A DNA stretch of 64,000 nt from Macrophomina tecta (Eukaryota; Ascomycota; Dothideomycetes; Botryosphaeriales; Botryosphaeriaceae). This document shows, in pieces, positions 25,676 through 38,035 of the stretch; within the stretch, counting starts at the first letter, position 1, and every line of letters begins with the position of its first letter. The notes under the pieces are model-generated. The model saw only the letters and a program-made list of their open reading frames with translations. It made no database searches and was not told the DNA's origin. A program made the translations under genes and the position numbers. The DNA lies in the NCBI GenBank assembly GCA_024180945.1, contig JAKSGN010000016.1:372001-436000 (forward strand), written 5' to 3'.

Positions 25676-26007
25676 TATGCGTTTGATGCCTTCTGCCATC
25701 TAAAGCATCATCTACAACTACCTTTCAGTCGTTCTGAGGCATCCAGTCGACATCCGAAGCGGCTTGAGCACACGGTGCCACCAGCAGCACGCAACCTCAA
25801 CCGTCATCAGCCAACCAAAGGCGCACACTACGGTACAACGACAGCTAATAACAGCTAACCGCACCTATTATAGCGTAGCTACGCGCACAAGCGAGTTACA
25901 GCTAACAGCATTACTACGTTCCTAAGCGATCAGTCGATCTATTCGGCCCGTTTCACACGTGCGACCGAAGAACCGATCCAGTAAACAACGCATCAAAATC
26001 AACAACC

Positions 26008-26427
26008 ATGACGTCCTCGAAGCCAATTATCATCCTAAAAGGCTCTCAAGACTGGGATATCTGGTTTAACCTCATCCAATCACGCGCACAACGCGCTAAT
26101 ATATTCAAATACATCGATCCGAGCAAGCCGGAACGTCCAGCCCAATTCGCGGCACCGGTTAAGCCAACTCGACAACAAGAACAAACGATCGACTACCACC
26201 GTCTCGATCTCGACAACTACAAGGAGGAGAAGAAGGACTACGAGCGTATCCGTAAAGAAATCAACGACCTTTCAACGGTTATTAATGACTCCGTAGGAGC
26301 CTCGCTTCAACCGATTCTTCAGAATCTCCCTAATACGCACCCGTACTATCAACTCAGAGCTCTGCAAGCGAGGATCAAGCCATCCACCGCTATGCAGGAA
26401 CGCCTTATCGTCAACCAGCTTCGCTAG
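26008..26427 (+). pseudogene. copia gag N-terminal part of B1, still open
   Basis: Open for 139 residues from an ATG about 350 bp after the LTR. It contains the family-typical start (TSSKPIIILKGSQDWDIWF), the IFKYIDPSKPERPAQF block and a Lys/Glu-rich coiled segment, matching the UBN2-like gag of fungal copia elements. The frame ends at a TAG (26425-26427) that fits CAG to TAG. Beyond it gag continues with stops, so the reading frame is a truncated remnant. Confidence 0.8.
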
Positions 26428-29400
26428 CTAGAAAAGCCTCCCAATAATCAAAACCTTAACAAATGGCTAAACCAATAGAAAGAAACGGTTTACAAAGCTG
26501 AAGCTCTAAAGATGCCGGAGGTTATATTAAGGCGAGGTATCGATGCCTTCCTTGATTCGCTTCTTTCGTACAACTCTGAATATGCTATAATAGCTATTAG
26601 AGAATCTTCTAAAACAGCGGACACTAAACTAAAGGTTACTAACTATATTGCCGACTACCGTGAGCATATAAGGCGTAAGCAAGCAGCCTAAGGCAAAGGC
26701 ACTACTCGAATAACAATAGCAGCAACGCTTCGAGGCAAACCCTAATTAGGAGGTCCACCACCAAGGCCGTGCCTATATAGCATGCTTTACTAGATAGCTA
26801 AATACTACTACCTAAACGAACAAATACGCCCATTAGGGTGGAAGCCAAAGAAGGACATTTAGGCTCAACTTTAAAAGAAGATAAGTAATCCACGTACTAA
26901 GGCAATGGTTGAACGCGCACTGGCCAGAGGAGCTAAAGAAGGCGAACCTACTAATAAGGATTAGGATCATTAGGACTTATTAGTATAAGCGGAAGATCCA
27001 TAGAACAAAGATCCAGTAGCGCTTACAGCTATTATTGCCACATCCCTTGTAGCTGAACGCAGTAAACCAACCACGCTATAGCTTTTATAGATAGTTAACA
27101 CTGGCTCCTTACACCACGTATGCAATCGATACATGAAGAAGCGGTTTACCAAAACACGTAACGTAGGCCTAGATGACTACGTTATTAGCGGTAACACACG
27201 CATTCCAGTGGAAGCGTTTAGCACTGTTACTATTAAGGCTTATTGTCACTTAACGCAACGAATCCTGACACTACTAGACACTGCTTACGTGCCTTTATTT
27301 ATGGCTAACCTCGTGTCGGTTGCCAAGGCAAATGAGAAAGGGGTTTACCTCGATACAGGCCGCCTAGTCCTTTATAAGGAAGACATTATCACGTGCGAAC
27401 TAACGCCCTACTAAAACCTCTACTTTATGGAGCTTAACAAAGCAAAGAATCTAACGAATTAAATTACTATAGGACTTACAATCCGAAAGCGCCTAGCTAA
27501 GCAATGGTATGAAGTCTTTGCTCACGTATTACCTATAGTTATTAAAGCGCTGCCAACTGCCATAGAGGGTGCAGCTATTATAGAAGAAGCTATACCGTAG
27601 CACTACGATATATGCGCTCGAGCTAAGGCTTATTAAATCATCTTACATAATATAATGCCCGAGGAATCATCCTTAGAGCTATTCTTCCGAATATTATTTA
27701 ATCTTATTTAGATGATCGAAGCTGCTAATAGGCATATATAAATTACGCATCTCGAATACGTGGCTACGTAGTATATAATTGCAACAACCCACGTAAATAA
27801 GAACGACTACGTAGACATCATCTTATTAACGGAACGAATAATTAGAAAATGCTTTTAACGAAAAGTAGTCTTCTTACGCTTAGATAGAGAAAAGTCCCTA
27901 GGAACCGCCTTTTAAAGAGAACTGTAAAGGAGAGGAATTACCCTCGAGGTATCGAGTTCTTAAATACCTAAGTAGAACGGCAATACTAAACGTTCTAGAT
28001 AGTTACTCGTCTTAAAAGCAAGGGTACTACGAATCAGTAGCAACCTACCTAATTATAACTAGCCCGAATACGTCTATACGGCTACTTACATCTTAAACCG
28101 AACACTAGCTAAAGGCCTTAACTAGAAGACTCCATTTAAGATAGTTTATGGTAAGAAGCCGAATATTAGCTACCTACGTATATACGGCTGCAAAGCGTAC
28201 GCACTAAATAAGATAATTCTACGTACCTAAAAGCTTTAGAAATGAGCACTGATCAGATACTTAGTTAGATACGATTCTACTAATATCTTCCGAATCTAGA
28301 CACTAAGTATAGACAAAATCATACGCGTCCGAGACGTTACGTTCGATAAGGATAGCAAATACTTACCTCACGATTAAGAGTACTATTAAGAAGTATCCGA
28401 AGCCGAGAAAAAATAAATCCTCGTGCACCCACGAATCCGTCTAAATGATAACGATCTTATATTATTCTTAGCCTTATTAACGAGTACTAAATCTTCAGAG
28501 GATAAGTTCCTTAAATTAAGCGAATAGCACTAAGCTGTAGAAGCTAGTAGCAGCTATTAACTAGATTTACTTATTCGATTACCAACGCCATCACCGTCTA
28601 TAACGAGTAATAGGTTAAACTTACGAGAAGAGTAGCCTAAAAGCAGCCTTTAAGCACGTTAAATGCAAGGCACTAAACCGACTAGCAACGAAAGCAGTTA
28701 AGTTTAATCTAACCCTGAGCCTAGGCTGGATTTAGAAACCACGCCTGCAACGCTCGAATAATATTACTAACCAGCTCCTCAAGCCTTAGGGGGTGATTAA
28801 GAATAATAATTAAGACTTAGGCGACTAATACTAGTCTAATACGATACTAATCTAGACTCTATAGCTAGTAGAGGCAACCGAGTACTAAGGAAATTAAAAA
28901 TTAGCTCTGAAATAAACCCAAATTCGATTATTTAAGGTAAAAGAACACGTAGATTAGCCTATATTACGTAACTCCTGCTTAATTAGTACTTAGATTAAGC
29001 CTAGAGGACATCGTTCGCTACTATACTATCTACTATATAAACGCCTCGCCGGCACCGGGACACGCTTCCACCGAAGCCAAAGACGTTTAAAGAACTTCTT
29101 ACGCATCCACTTGGACCTAAATTCCTAAAAGTGGTAGAAGCCGAACTACGGGAACTCTAGAGTAAGGGGGTGTGGAGAGTCATTTTAGAAATGGACGTGT
29201 AAGATAACATTAAGGAGGTTATACCACTTACTTAGGTTTTCAAGTATAAATTCGATAAAAACGGCTATCTACTAAAATGTAAGGCACGCATCTACGTCAG
29301 AGGTAATCTATAAATAACCTAAGAAGACACCTTTATAGCTACCCTAGCCTTTCGTATATTCTGAGCGCTTATAGCTATTATTTGCGCCTTCGACCTTAAA

Positions 29401-30640
29401 ATAAGATAATACGACATTGTAAATGCGTTTTTGTACGTCCTACTTAAGCAAACAACGTACTGCAAGCCACTAGAAGGAATAACGTTAAAGAACGGATAAG
29501 TTCTTTAACTACTTAAAGCGCTATACGGCCTTAAAGAATCACCAGCGCTTTAGCAACGTCACTTCTGCAACACACTTACAGAACTCGGCTTAGAACTAGT
29601 TCTAGACGCCCTATGTCTCTATGCGAATAATCATCTATTTGCATTCTTCTTTGTGGATGACGTTATCGTTGCTTTTTATAAAGACGACGAACGCTACGTA
29701 GACGTATTCCAAGAGGATCTATTCTAACGCTACGAGATACGTATAATAGGCGAAATCTAGTAGTTTCTTGCACTACGTATAGTCCGTAACCGACAAGAGC
29801 GTTTGCTCTAGCTTTCTTAGGAATCGTACGTTAATAGCTTAATTACTAAATACAACGTTAAGGAAGTAAACACTCTAGTAATATCTTTGCTATAAGATGA
29901 GCCTCTTATACTAAATAAGGACTCACACACAACGCTATAAGACGTTTACACCTTCCAAAGTAAGATGGGATTAGTACAGTTTGCTACAATTAGTACTAGA
30001 GCCGATATTATATTTACTACATCAGCTCTATTAGCTTACCTGACTAATCCGTTATACCGTTACCTCGCACTAGCGCAGAGACTCCTTAAATACCTCGGAG
30101 GAATAAAGAAACTCGCCTTGTGCTTTAACGGCTTAGTCTACTAGGATAAACAAAATATCTTTATAATCAGCAGTGACGCGGTATATGCAAATGATTAAGA
30201 AACGCGTAGAAGCCACTAAGGCTCGCTCGTTACGCTATTTAGAGGTCTAGTAGATTAGAAAGCCACTAAACAACCGACCGTCACCATATTAACTACCGAA
30301 GTAGAGCTCCTTGCCTTGTCCGAAATAGCTAAGTAGTGCTTCTAGTGGAAACGATTCTTTAACCAACTATAGTTTAATCCAGGCCATCTTATATAGATTC
30401 AGTGTGATAACCAAATGACACTACGGCTTATGGAGGAAAGCGTTGGAAAACTAACAACAAAGCTACGCTATGTTGATATTTATTATTACTGGCTTAGACA
30501 AGAAGCGTTGGCAGGCAACATCCACTTTAGATAGACGCCCATAGCCGACATAATAGCAGACGGACTTATAAAGGGACTACCAAAGTAGAAGTACTAGGTA
30601 TTCGTTAACTAATTAGGACTTACGCCGCTAACCGGATAAA
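26428..30640 (+). pseudogene. copia B1 pol remnant
   Basis: Protease near 27095 (NTGSLHHVCN; DTGSSHHVCN in B2) leads into a stretch open to 27414, then integrase to about 28400, RT with FFVDDVIVAF near 29648-29680, and RNase H to about 30620, ending in the FVNQLGLTPLTG tail shared with B2. Many TAG/TAA codons interrupt all domains. A + strand polypurine tract (GAAGGGGGTG) precedes the 3' LTR. Confidence 0.85.
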
Positions 30641-30986
30641 ATTACCGAGTTTCTTCTATTTTCTTTGTTTAACATTATGCGCTTTTTATTTTTTCTTATT
30701 TAGATGCATATAGCCTGCAGCAACCCGCTCGGCTAAATCATTAGCTACTTATTAGTTATTACTTTATATTCTATTAAAGCCAGCAACCTAGCTACCTATA
30801 TAGTTAAATAGTCTAGATGAAGCTAGGCCTAATTAGCCACCTTAACTATAGCTAATAGAACCCGCTCGCTATCCTTTTTTAATTTCGAGTTCACAAGTTT
30901 AATTCTTAGTTATGCACGTAGTTATCCTTTTTAACTATAGCCACTGTTATATCGTGCGCTGGCTTCACCACCACACGAAGGGGGTG

Positions 30987-31123
30987 TGTTGGAATATTAC
31001 GTGTATATATGATAAACTTTAGCTTAGTTATAGAAGAGGACGGATAAGAGGACTCCCCTAAGCGTTCCTCTCACGCCTCATGCCACTCATTCTTAATTGA
31101 TAATATCACTACTAAATCCAACA
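30987..31123 (+). repeat. 3' LTR of B1 (137 bp)
   Basis: Same length as the 5' LTR, with several extra transitions (for example TTACGTGTATATATG against TCACGTGTGTGTACG), all of RIP type. Followed by the TTTTC duplication. Confidence 0.95.
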
Positions 31124-31303
31124 TTTTCTTACTATGGAATTAGTTAGTGGGATGGTTAGTATAACGAGCGGGCCTCTACCTCTAAGGATTCAAATACCAA
31201 AGAGGGAGAAAACCTGTCGAGGGGGTTTTCCTTAAGTGGGTATAAGAAGAGGGTGAGAGTAAGTTAAATACGTAATAAGACTAAGTGCTACGTGCGAAGG
31301 CCA

Positions 31304-31595
31304 TGTTACTAATAGAGTCTAAATTCTATTATCGAAGTTAACCACGAAGGTCAAAGCTATCTAAGGAGTATAGTTTATATATAAGTAGGAAAGTATATAT
31401 ATCTAGTAGTGCTATTATAAGCCTAGCTCTAGAGGGCTCGAAGTGAGCCGGCGTAAGCCCAGCTTATAAGGGCTCGGTAGATCCGTTCTTAGATACTTAC
31501 ATACTAAGTTACGTGATTCCCTCTTTTCTTTAAAATTCCCTATAGAACGTCCTTTTCTTCCTTATTCCCTATACTATAGAGGCTACACCGTAATA
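31304..31595 (-). repeat. 3' LTR of a - strand gypsy fragment (G4)
   Basis: On the - strand it starts TATTACGGTG (RIP form of TGTTACGGTG) after a purine tract (AAGAAGGATAG) and the CTTCGGGCCGAAGAT block that also precedes the LTR at 11906. The other end is GTAACA at 31304-31309. The family differs from the LTRs at 54093 and 61377. Confidence 0.5.
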
Positions 31596-31779
31596 CTATC
31601 CTTCTTTTTAGGATCTTCGGCCCGAAGATTTTTCTTATGTGGCTATATTTTTTCATTCCGTAGGGTTCCTATATTATTTCTTATTATAGATTCTTATTAT
31701 ACTACCTAAACGTTCTTTTACTAATAGTTTTAAGCCCTCTACTAAGCGGCCGTATCGTACTATAATATGCCATCGGGAC

Positions 31780-32128
31780 TTATTATGTTGCATTCTCCGG
31801 GACGGCGTAGAGATAATTCCTTATACTTACTACCTAGAGCACTATACCATATATTTTATCTTAGAGAATAATCTCTCTGTTTATAGCGTCTGCTTAAAAG
31901 CGCGTCGCACGGGTTGTAATATTACGGAAGTAAGTATCTTGGGTTATAAATATCGTATTATTTTATTTCATTCTCCTGACTAACTTTCGTAGTAGATCAT
32001 TTAGACCAGGAGTTCGATCGTATCGCTACTAAGGAAGATACTACTCTAGAGAAGTTAGTACGTCTACGTAAGTAGCGCCGCTTTCTTTAGAAGCGTAGGT
32101 CTAAGATAATTTAGTAAGGGTTTACATC
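31780..32128 (+). pseudogene. opposite-strand ORF of gypsy G4 (zinc-like motif plus coiled coil)
   Basis: Lies inward of the G4 3' LTR and is read opposite to the gypsy sense strand. At 31882-31917 the frame reads Tyr-Ser-Val-Cys-x7-Cys (a Cys-x2-Cys-x7-Cys pattern with the first Cys now Tyr). At 31996-32115 a second frame reads a charged heptad-like helix with VRLRKQRRFLQKRR (Q at TAG positions). The two parts are in different frames, so an intron (a GTAAGT lies at 31930) or an indel separates them. The piece is cut off at 32129 by an LTR. See the copies at 11140-11803 and 54649-55244. Confidence 0.45.
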
Positions 32129-32289
32129 TGTTGGAACAAGTGAGGTGACAGCTTATTCAGTGATGAAGAAAGTGGATTGGCATGAAGAGGGAGAGGGTTG
32201 GTGAACCGACCGCCTCTTATACGAGTAATTGTAGCTAAGCGATGTGGTGTGATAATAAGGAGACCTTGAAACACGTGATTGATCCAACA
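32129..32289 (-). repeat. solo LTR, 161-bp type
   Basis: Reverse complement of the LTR at 50498-50658: same length, same ends (TGTTGGATCAATCACG...CTTGTTCCAACA), few differences. The flanks ACATC and AAGTG do not form a target duplication, so one flank has been rearranged. The 71-residue reading frame over it is not a gene. Confidence 0.85.
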
Positions 32290-32489
32290 AAGTGCCAAGA
32301 GATTAAAGTAATTAATAAAGTAACTACTTTTACTCACTCACTCATGCCTCCTAAATCTTAGCACTCACTTACTCGGCCGGGCCCAAGTAAGTGAAAGTAA
32401 TCGAGAAGATTAACGGAATCGTCGCTAGGAGAAGAGGGGGTAGTAGGCCCGTCTTACGTTAAGGGGTAAGGTAGACCCTCTACTGAGGT

Positions 32490-35150
32490 ACGGGTTAATA
32501 TTAATACAGAGCCTCCGATTAGCCAATAGTATCGCGAATCTTAACTATTTTGCCCATCTTAACGCGTCCTCCGTAATGCACCTCCTACTAAAAGACGCGT
32601 TAAATCAACTTCTACAACCTCTAGTAAACTCAATAGCTTCTAAAGACGTGTCTTTAGCGATTCCCACCCCTATAACTACGCCCACAGGCGTCCTACCATC
32701 TACAAACCCTACTAGTAACGGTAGCAGGCGCGGACTAGAGCGTTAAGGCTAGGAAAAATTTCCTTAGAGCTGGTACCCAGGCTACCTAATTAGCGGAGAG
32801 GTTAAGCGCACCGGCTAGACCTAGTCCCACGGCTACGACATTAAGCATAAAACGTTAGGCAAGCGCCGCTAGGTCTACTAGTATTATATAGAGGATAGCA
32901 GCCCGCTAGCTAACTATATAGACTCTAGTACGGAAAATCATAGCAAACACCTCGTAAAGAAGCACGGCATCCCGGATCTAGCTAGTAAGCATAACATAAA
33001 GAAGCGAGCAGTAGTCTCAGTAGCCTAATAGCTCCAATTAAGTGCGAAAAAGCCAGAGGAGCAGGCAATACTTAATAGACTTATTAGATTCTTTAATCCT
33101 ACCTACTTTTAAGAACTTCTTATAGACTAGATCGCCTACGACAATATACCTTTCCGTAAAGTAGAGAGTAAACAGTTCCGCTACCTTCTAGAGTACACAA
33201 ATCCATAGATAGCATCGATAGGCTGCCTACCCTTATATTTAACTATACGAAAGTGGCTTCTTAATAAATTTAATAGGCATAAGGGCGTCGTTAACAAGGT
33301 CCTTCACGGCGCTCCTAGCCTTATCCACCTCTCGTTCGATGGCTAGTTCTCTAGAAATCGCCTCTCACTACTCGGCCTTAACTGTTGGATTTGGGTGAGT
33401 GAAAAGTAGTGAGGTCAGAAAGGAGAGTAGATTCTGCCTGTCCCCTGAGAGGGAGGCAAGTAGGCTTGCTTATATACATAAATAAGTGCTTGAATAACCG
33501 AGGAGAATAGAAGCCGATATTGCTATCCGAAGCTTGTGAAGATGAGGAGTAGTGAGGAGGTGGCAAAGAGTAGATGCTGATCTGAGGCAGTAAGGCAAAA
33601 TAGTCTGACATTAACGTATACTTTTTATCGTCCTTCGGTAAGGTGCGATAGTTCCTTATTAGGCTTCCTAAGCTTAAAGGTCGCCACACGGGTATTAACC
33701 TCGCCGAGAAGGTCGCTCGCGTTATCGTAGAGTAGGACATCGGCTTAAAGATCGGCTATTTTATTACGAACAATATAGACAATAATAACGCTTACCTAGA
33801 GGCGTTGGCCAAGGAGTATGGCTTTAATATAAAGTAGCGACGCCTTCGCTATTATAGCCACATTATTAACCTCGTAGTAAGGCAGATACTCTTTAGTAAA
33901 GATGCTAACGCCTTCGAAGATAACTACGAATAGCCACAGGAGCTTATAGAGAAGCATAAGCTTTAGAGAAGTCGCGGGCCACTTAGTAAGCTATATAATA
34001 TTACCTATTAGATTAGTAGATCGCCTCTTCTATTAAAGAAGTTCTATAACTACTAGAAACTCCACGGCGTAGCTACTACCTACGACGTCGTCCTCGATAA
34101 TGCGACACGCTAGAATTCTACCGATACGATAATAGAGCGCACGCTTATAGAGCCGTGCCGCAAGGTAATCGATACTATACTCCTCAACAAGATTCGCGAG
34201 TAGAATAACTACGAGCGCAGGCGTCTAAAGAACGGTACCTAAAAAGGAGTCAAATTAAAGAAAAAGCCGATAATCCTCGACGATTACCTTACTACCGACG
34301 ACTAGGCAGTCTTAACCGCTTACCACACCATCCTCCGGCCGTTTCACGAGGTAACAAGGCGACTAGAGGGCAACCCGATAAATAGCGAGATAGGGGCGCT
34401 ATAGAAGGTATTACCTATTATAGAGTTCCTACTAGAACACCTAGAGGCTATTAAGAGGGATATTATATCCTTCCCTAATAATAAGCACTTTCGCATCGGC
34501 GTTAATTTAGGGTAGACCAAGCTGGATGAGTACTATAGACTATTAGACGACTTACCGGTATATACCGCGTTAATTGCCCTCCATCCTGCCTTTAGCTAGG
34601 AGTGGATTAAGTCGAAGTAGAGCGAACGGCAAGAGTAGATCGAGGCTGCCAAACAGTCAGTACGGAGGCTTTAGGAGAAAGAGTACAAACACCTCCCAGT
34701 CAATACTAGTCGCGGCGGCGACGAGCCTCCTCGCAAGCGCCGCAAAGAGACTCCCACCAAATTCGACACGTAGCTAGAAGCAACTAGAGTTAGGACGGCT
34801 ACAACAACAATAGCGGTCGACGAGTATACCTCCTAGCAGAACGAGCCTCTAAACCTAGTTAATTACGACAACCCACCCCTCTAGTACTAGACAGCGCGCC
34901 TCACACGCTTCCCTCAGCTCGCCCGCATAGCATTAGATATATTCTCCATACCCGCAATGTCGTCGGAATGCGAAAGGATCTTCAGCCTAGCAGGTAAGAT
35001 AGTAACTCCCCAGCGCAGCCGCCTAGAGGCCAACACCATCGCTATGGCATAGATAATAAGGTCATAGATTAATACTGGATTGGTACAAAGGTAGTATAGG
35101 CAACATTGAGGTAGTATAGACAATAGGTAAGATAAAACATACCAAAACAA
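32490..35150 (+). pseudogene. hAT transposase remnant (hAT-2), nearly full length
   Basis: Reading TAG as Gln gives one long frame split by the solo LTR at 33383-33610. Order: a Ser/Thr-rich N terminus, a BED-like region near 32755-32990 (SWYPGYLI..., then HGYDIKHKTLGKRRQVYQYY and HLVKKHG), the core with LIHLSFDGWSSRNRLSLLGLNV just before the LTR and GYFITDNIDNNNAYL near 33755, and the C-terminal dimerisation motif IFSIPAMSSECERIFSLAG near 34935-34990. Almost all stops are TAG, as for RIP-converted CAG. It would have mobilised a hAT element by DDE/D chemistry; it is now dead. Confidence 0.85.
33383..33610 (-). repeat. solo LTR, family D, inside hAT-2
   Basis: 228 bp flanked by an exact target duplication TTAAC (33378-33382 and 33611-33615). 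Related to the longer LTR at 39557-39865. Reading on the - strand it carries TATATAAGCA. Removing it and one TTAAC rejoins the hAT frame, so this is a clean insertion followed by LTR-LTR recombination. Confidence 0.9.
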
Positions 35151-35400
35151 GGCTAGGAGGAAGGGTAGAGGCGGCTAGACACGTTACTAACTACGCCTCA
35201 GATAGTACCAAATTGCAACACCATGCCAAGACTCACGATAATCTATCACTCACTTTTGGTCACTTCACTCACTTAGGCGCTCCAAATTGGCCACTTTCAC
35301 TCACTCACTCCGCCGTTTTTACCTAGTCTTAGCACTTCAATCACTTAATGGTCTCTGAGTGAGTAAAGTGAAGTGATTACCAGTCTGCGGTACACACCAC

Positions 35401-36216
35401 AGTGCGCGACTTTGTATGCGCGTTAAAGTGCTCTAACCACTTCACTCCAAGCTTATTTATCGTCCAGCCGTTCGAGCTGACACCAATAACCCAGTCCTCC
35501 ATGTCAGACGTGTCCTCGTACCAAGTATTGATGTGGTTCTTGCCGGCGAAGATCGTAAAGGGTAGGACCGCCCACCCTTGCGCGCTAATCGCGTTAACGA
35601 CCGTAGTCCACTCGCGATTACCTAGCTAGATCGCTTTTCGTTTCCCGCGTCTCTTAAAGCCTGTGATGACCAGCTAGAAGCCTATTACACCCATCATAAA
35701 CCCAGTCTCGTCAAAGTTATACGTATCCTCGTCTAGGATGCCGTACTTCTCCTTCACAGAGCGAACGAGGTCGAACCACCGCTCGATATCCACTAGGTCC
35801 TCATTCAAGGCTCGCTGGCAATCGTACGCTCGAGTCCAGCAGGTTTTGAGTTCATCTTTGCGTTTGATGAACCTGTCCGGCTAGTTCTTGCCTAAAGTAC
35901 TCGCGCCCCGCTCTGCCAGCAGCTTATTGGCTATATTACGTAGTATATCCTTCGAGGGCGGAAATCCTCTTGAATCCAGGTCCAGTATACGTTCGACTAT
36001 GGCGACCTCTTCGAATCCAGTGAGCTTTTTACAGTTAGGCTTAACTTCTGCGCGTGGGAGGCGTCCGTTGCGTCGCGCTTGTACGGTCGATCGGGGTGCG
36101 AGATGCTCGCGACAAGCAGCTCGTTCGCTAGTAGACGCGTGGGTATCGATAGCATGTAGAGCAAGGTCGATATACCGAGATTTTTGAAATAATTCAGTAG
36201 TGTCGTGGTGATGCAT
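35401..36216 (-). pseudogene. P2 transposase N-terminal part
   Basis: From the ATG at 36216 the frame matches the P1 transposase (LDLDSRGFPPSKDIL, then YGILDEDTYNFDETGFMMGV with the first catalytic Asp) and reaches GWTINKLGVKWLEHFNAHTKSRTV before it is cut off, just before the second Asp. Stops include TAG at 35883-35881 (same position as the first stop in P1) and near 35670 and 35626. The shared first stop could be common descent or parallel RIP. Inactive. Confidence 0.85.
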
Positions 36217-36245
36217 CGCGTTGAGTTGTTGTCTGACGCGTGTTT

Positions 36246-36298
36246 TGGTGGGGAGGTGGCCCGCTCGCTGGGGTGGCCCGCTCGGTGGTGAACCACGT
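36246..36298 (-). repeat. P2 terminal inverted repeat (one end)
   Basis: On the - strand it starts ACGTGGTTCACCACCGAGCG and contains two motif copies (CCACCGAGCGGGCCA and CCAGCGAGCGGGCCA), parallel to the doubled motif in P1. Confidence 0.85.
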
Positions 36299-36347
36299 TA
36301 CTACTACTACTACTGCTACTACGGAGGAGGAGGAGGAGGAGGAGGAT
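36297..36347 (+). repeat. trinucleotide microsatellite (ACT)n then (GGA)n
   Basis: About 25 bp of ACT repeats followed by about 24 bp of GGA repeats, right at the P2 end. Simple sequence; no coding role. Confidence 0.85.
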
Positions 36348-36540
36348 TTCTGGTACGCCGGATCTGTCCGTCTACCTATGTTAGATTGTCTTATATTAAC
36401 CCGACTTCATCTCGCCTGCCTCGAAAATGGTTGATCGAGGCTTTCATTGCAATTGGCAATAACTCACGGTTGAGGGTGTTAATAATAAGGGTTCTAAAAC
36501 GTCCCGGCTCGGAACCACCACACTAGTTCATTGTTTTAAC

Positions 36541-38035
36541 TTATCTTAGTCGTTTCGCTATGTAATAGGTAAGAACAGAGACACTGATAGCAGCTACTAT
36601 AGCTGAGGTGTTAAGAATGCTTTGCGTTTCGGAGTTGTGGTCATCCCATAGCAATTTGTGCATCCTGTCTGCTGCCTGCCACTCATTACCGTCCAGCTTC
36701 AGACCGCCAACAATAAATTGACTCATCCCGTCGGCCATTTTCTCCGGGCTCATATACGGCTGGACATATCTGCCTAAGAACTGATGGAGCCAGGTATCCC
36801 ACGCGACTGCGCGCTGTACTTGCTCGCACTTCTCTACGTGATCCGCCACGCGATCGACCCTCTGCTCTTGGAGGCCAGAAAAAGCAGCCTCAACAGCGGA
36901 TGCGGGCCAGTCTGGGCTTTGAATGGATACCTTGGCCGCACGAAGAGACAACCTGAGGTGGTTGACTAGTGCAGCAGCCGACTCGATGCAGTTGTTGCCA
37001 CCCTGGCCGACTAGAGGATTGAACTTGTGCGCCGCGTCTCCAATCATAACGACGCGGCGAAAGTACCACTTCTTGAAAACGTAGTCCGGAAGGGCAGTAA
37101 TGTTGATTCTCTCGACATTGTTGATGATATCTTTCAACTTGATTTGGCCATCTCTGCTCATAGGCAAGTCCTGGTACTTCTTCATCTCCGCTTGCTTTTC
37201 CTGTTCCGTGAGGCGAGGTATAGCGGTTGGATGAACTGTGTAGGGACCAGGAAGCTTCCAGTACCGCATGAAGAATATCTCGCGGCTACGCCCCACCACG
37301 TAGCCCACATTGCCACCTCGGAGATGGGTGTTGGCTGAGTCGCCTGGTTGGAGATTTTCCAAAGGTCGGCACTTTCCGAAGAGACAAGCGTATTCACAAC
37401 GAACCCCTGGGAGCCTATTAGCTGTGAACTCGATCCCGGCTGGACGTGAACTTACCGCTCTTTTCTTGCTCTGATATATATCCCGGCTCCAACTCGTCCG
37501 CCAGTCTCCACATCTCCTGCCGTACAGTGCTGCGCACGCCGTCTGCGCCCACGACGATAGAGCCTTCGTATGACAGCCCATCCTCACAGTGGGCTACCAC
37601 GCCGTTGTCTGAAATGTCTATACTGACCAGCCTCTTATTCACCAGAAGCCGGTCTTTCCGTTCGATGTACCTCTCTAGTATCCTAACCAACTCATATCTT
37701 GCCAGGACCAGTGTGTTATAGCCGTGCCTTTCTTCCATGATGTTTCCCCATTCTGTGTAGGCTAGGTTCTCGTGTGTTATTCCATCGATGGCAATTGCTC
37801 GATCTAGCGACTGCGCACCGGCTCTTACATCGTCGTACACGCCGAGCTGCTCGAGGATGCCGAGACCATTTGCGAACAGGCCGATGCTCGCGCCGACATC
37901 CGGGGTGACGGACGGGTAAGCTTCCAGAAGAAAGTAGGAAATTTTGAGGCGCTCGAGCATCAACGCGAGGACGAGGCCTGTGACCCCGCCGCCCACGATA
38001 ATCACCTGGGCTTTCTCGTTCGATGCGCTGGCCAT
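36541..38035 (-). CDS. FAD-dependent monooxygenase, PaxM-like (2 exons)
   Basis: Exons 38035-37456 and 37406-36541 (481 residues), one 49-nt GT..AG intron, phase consistent, no stop. Motifs in order: dinucleotide-binding VIIVGGGVTGLVLAL (residues 10-24), GASIGLFANGLGILEQLG, ARYELVRILERY, the DG motif VVGADGVRSTVRQEMWR, and the GD motif VMIGDAAHKFNPLVGQGGNN; the C terminus has a membrane segment (AIVAAISVSVLTYYIAKRLR). This layout is that of fungal terpenoid/meroterpenoid flavin epoxidases and hydroxylases such as PaxM-type enzymes (family knowledge), which act on prenyl chains at the ER. The ATG at 38035 is chosen because it starts the FAD fold; in-frame upstream codons are unlikely. The substrate is unknown. 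The gene appears intact. Confidence 0.9.

Larger units (their letters stand above)
25525..31123 (+). mobile_element. complete Ty1/copia element B1 (5599 bp)
   Basis: Two 137-bp LTRs and an exact 5-bp target duplication TTTTC (25520-25524 and 31124-31128) define the insertion. gag, protease, integrase, RT and RNase H follow in copia order. The first 900 bp, including the 5' LTR and gag, are almost unmutated; from about 26427 on, RIP-type stops are dense. The 3' LTR carries several extra C-to-T/G-to-A changes compared with the 5' LTR, so LTR divergence here measures RIP rather than age. Confidence 0.95.
32300..35390 (+). mobile_element. hAT element hAT-2 (limits approximate)
   Basis: The transposase remnant is flanked by clusters of CACTCACTC/GAGTGAGTG strings (32327-32375 and 35236-35365), which look like hAT subterminal repeats. 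I could not fix the terminal inverted repeats or an 8-bp duplication. The right side abuts the truncated pogo element P2. Confidence 0.5.
35395..36298 (-). mobile_element. pogo/Fot1-like transposon P2, truncated
   Basis: Only the 5' part of the transposase and one terminal repeat (36246-36298) remain, followed by the TA duplication at 36299-36300. The other end is lost at the junction with hAT-2 near 35395. Confidence 0.8.

Noticed and set aside
31135..31215. tRNA-like string (TGGTTAGTATAACGAG and GGATTCAAATACC)
   Set aside because: A-box- and B-box-like strings are present, but I could not build an acceptor stem or anticodon arm; probably chance or an old fragment.
32122..32337. 71-residue - strand reading frame
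   Set aside because: Lies over a solo LTR.
32280..35270. TGCCAAGA repeated at 32294 and 35223 as hAT-2 terminal repeats
   Set aside because: The two are in direct, not inverted, orientation and similarity fades quickly; element limits stay open.
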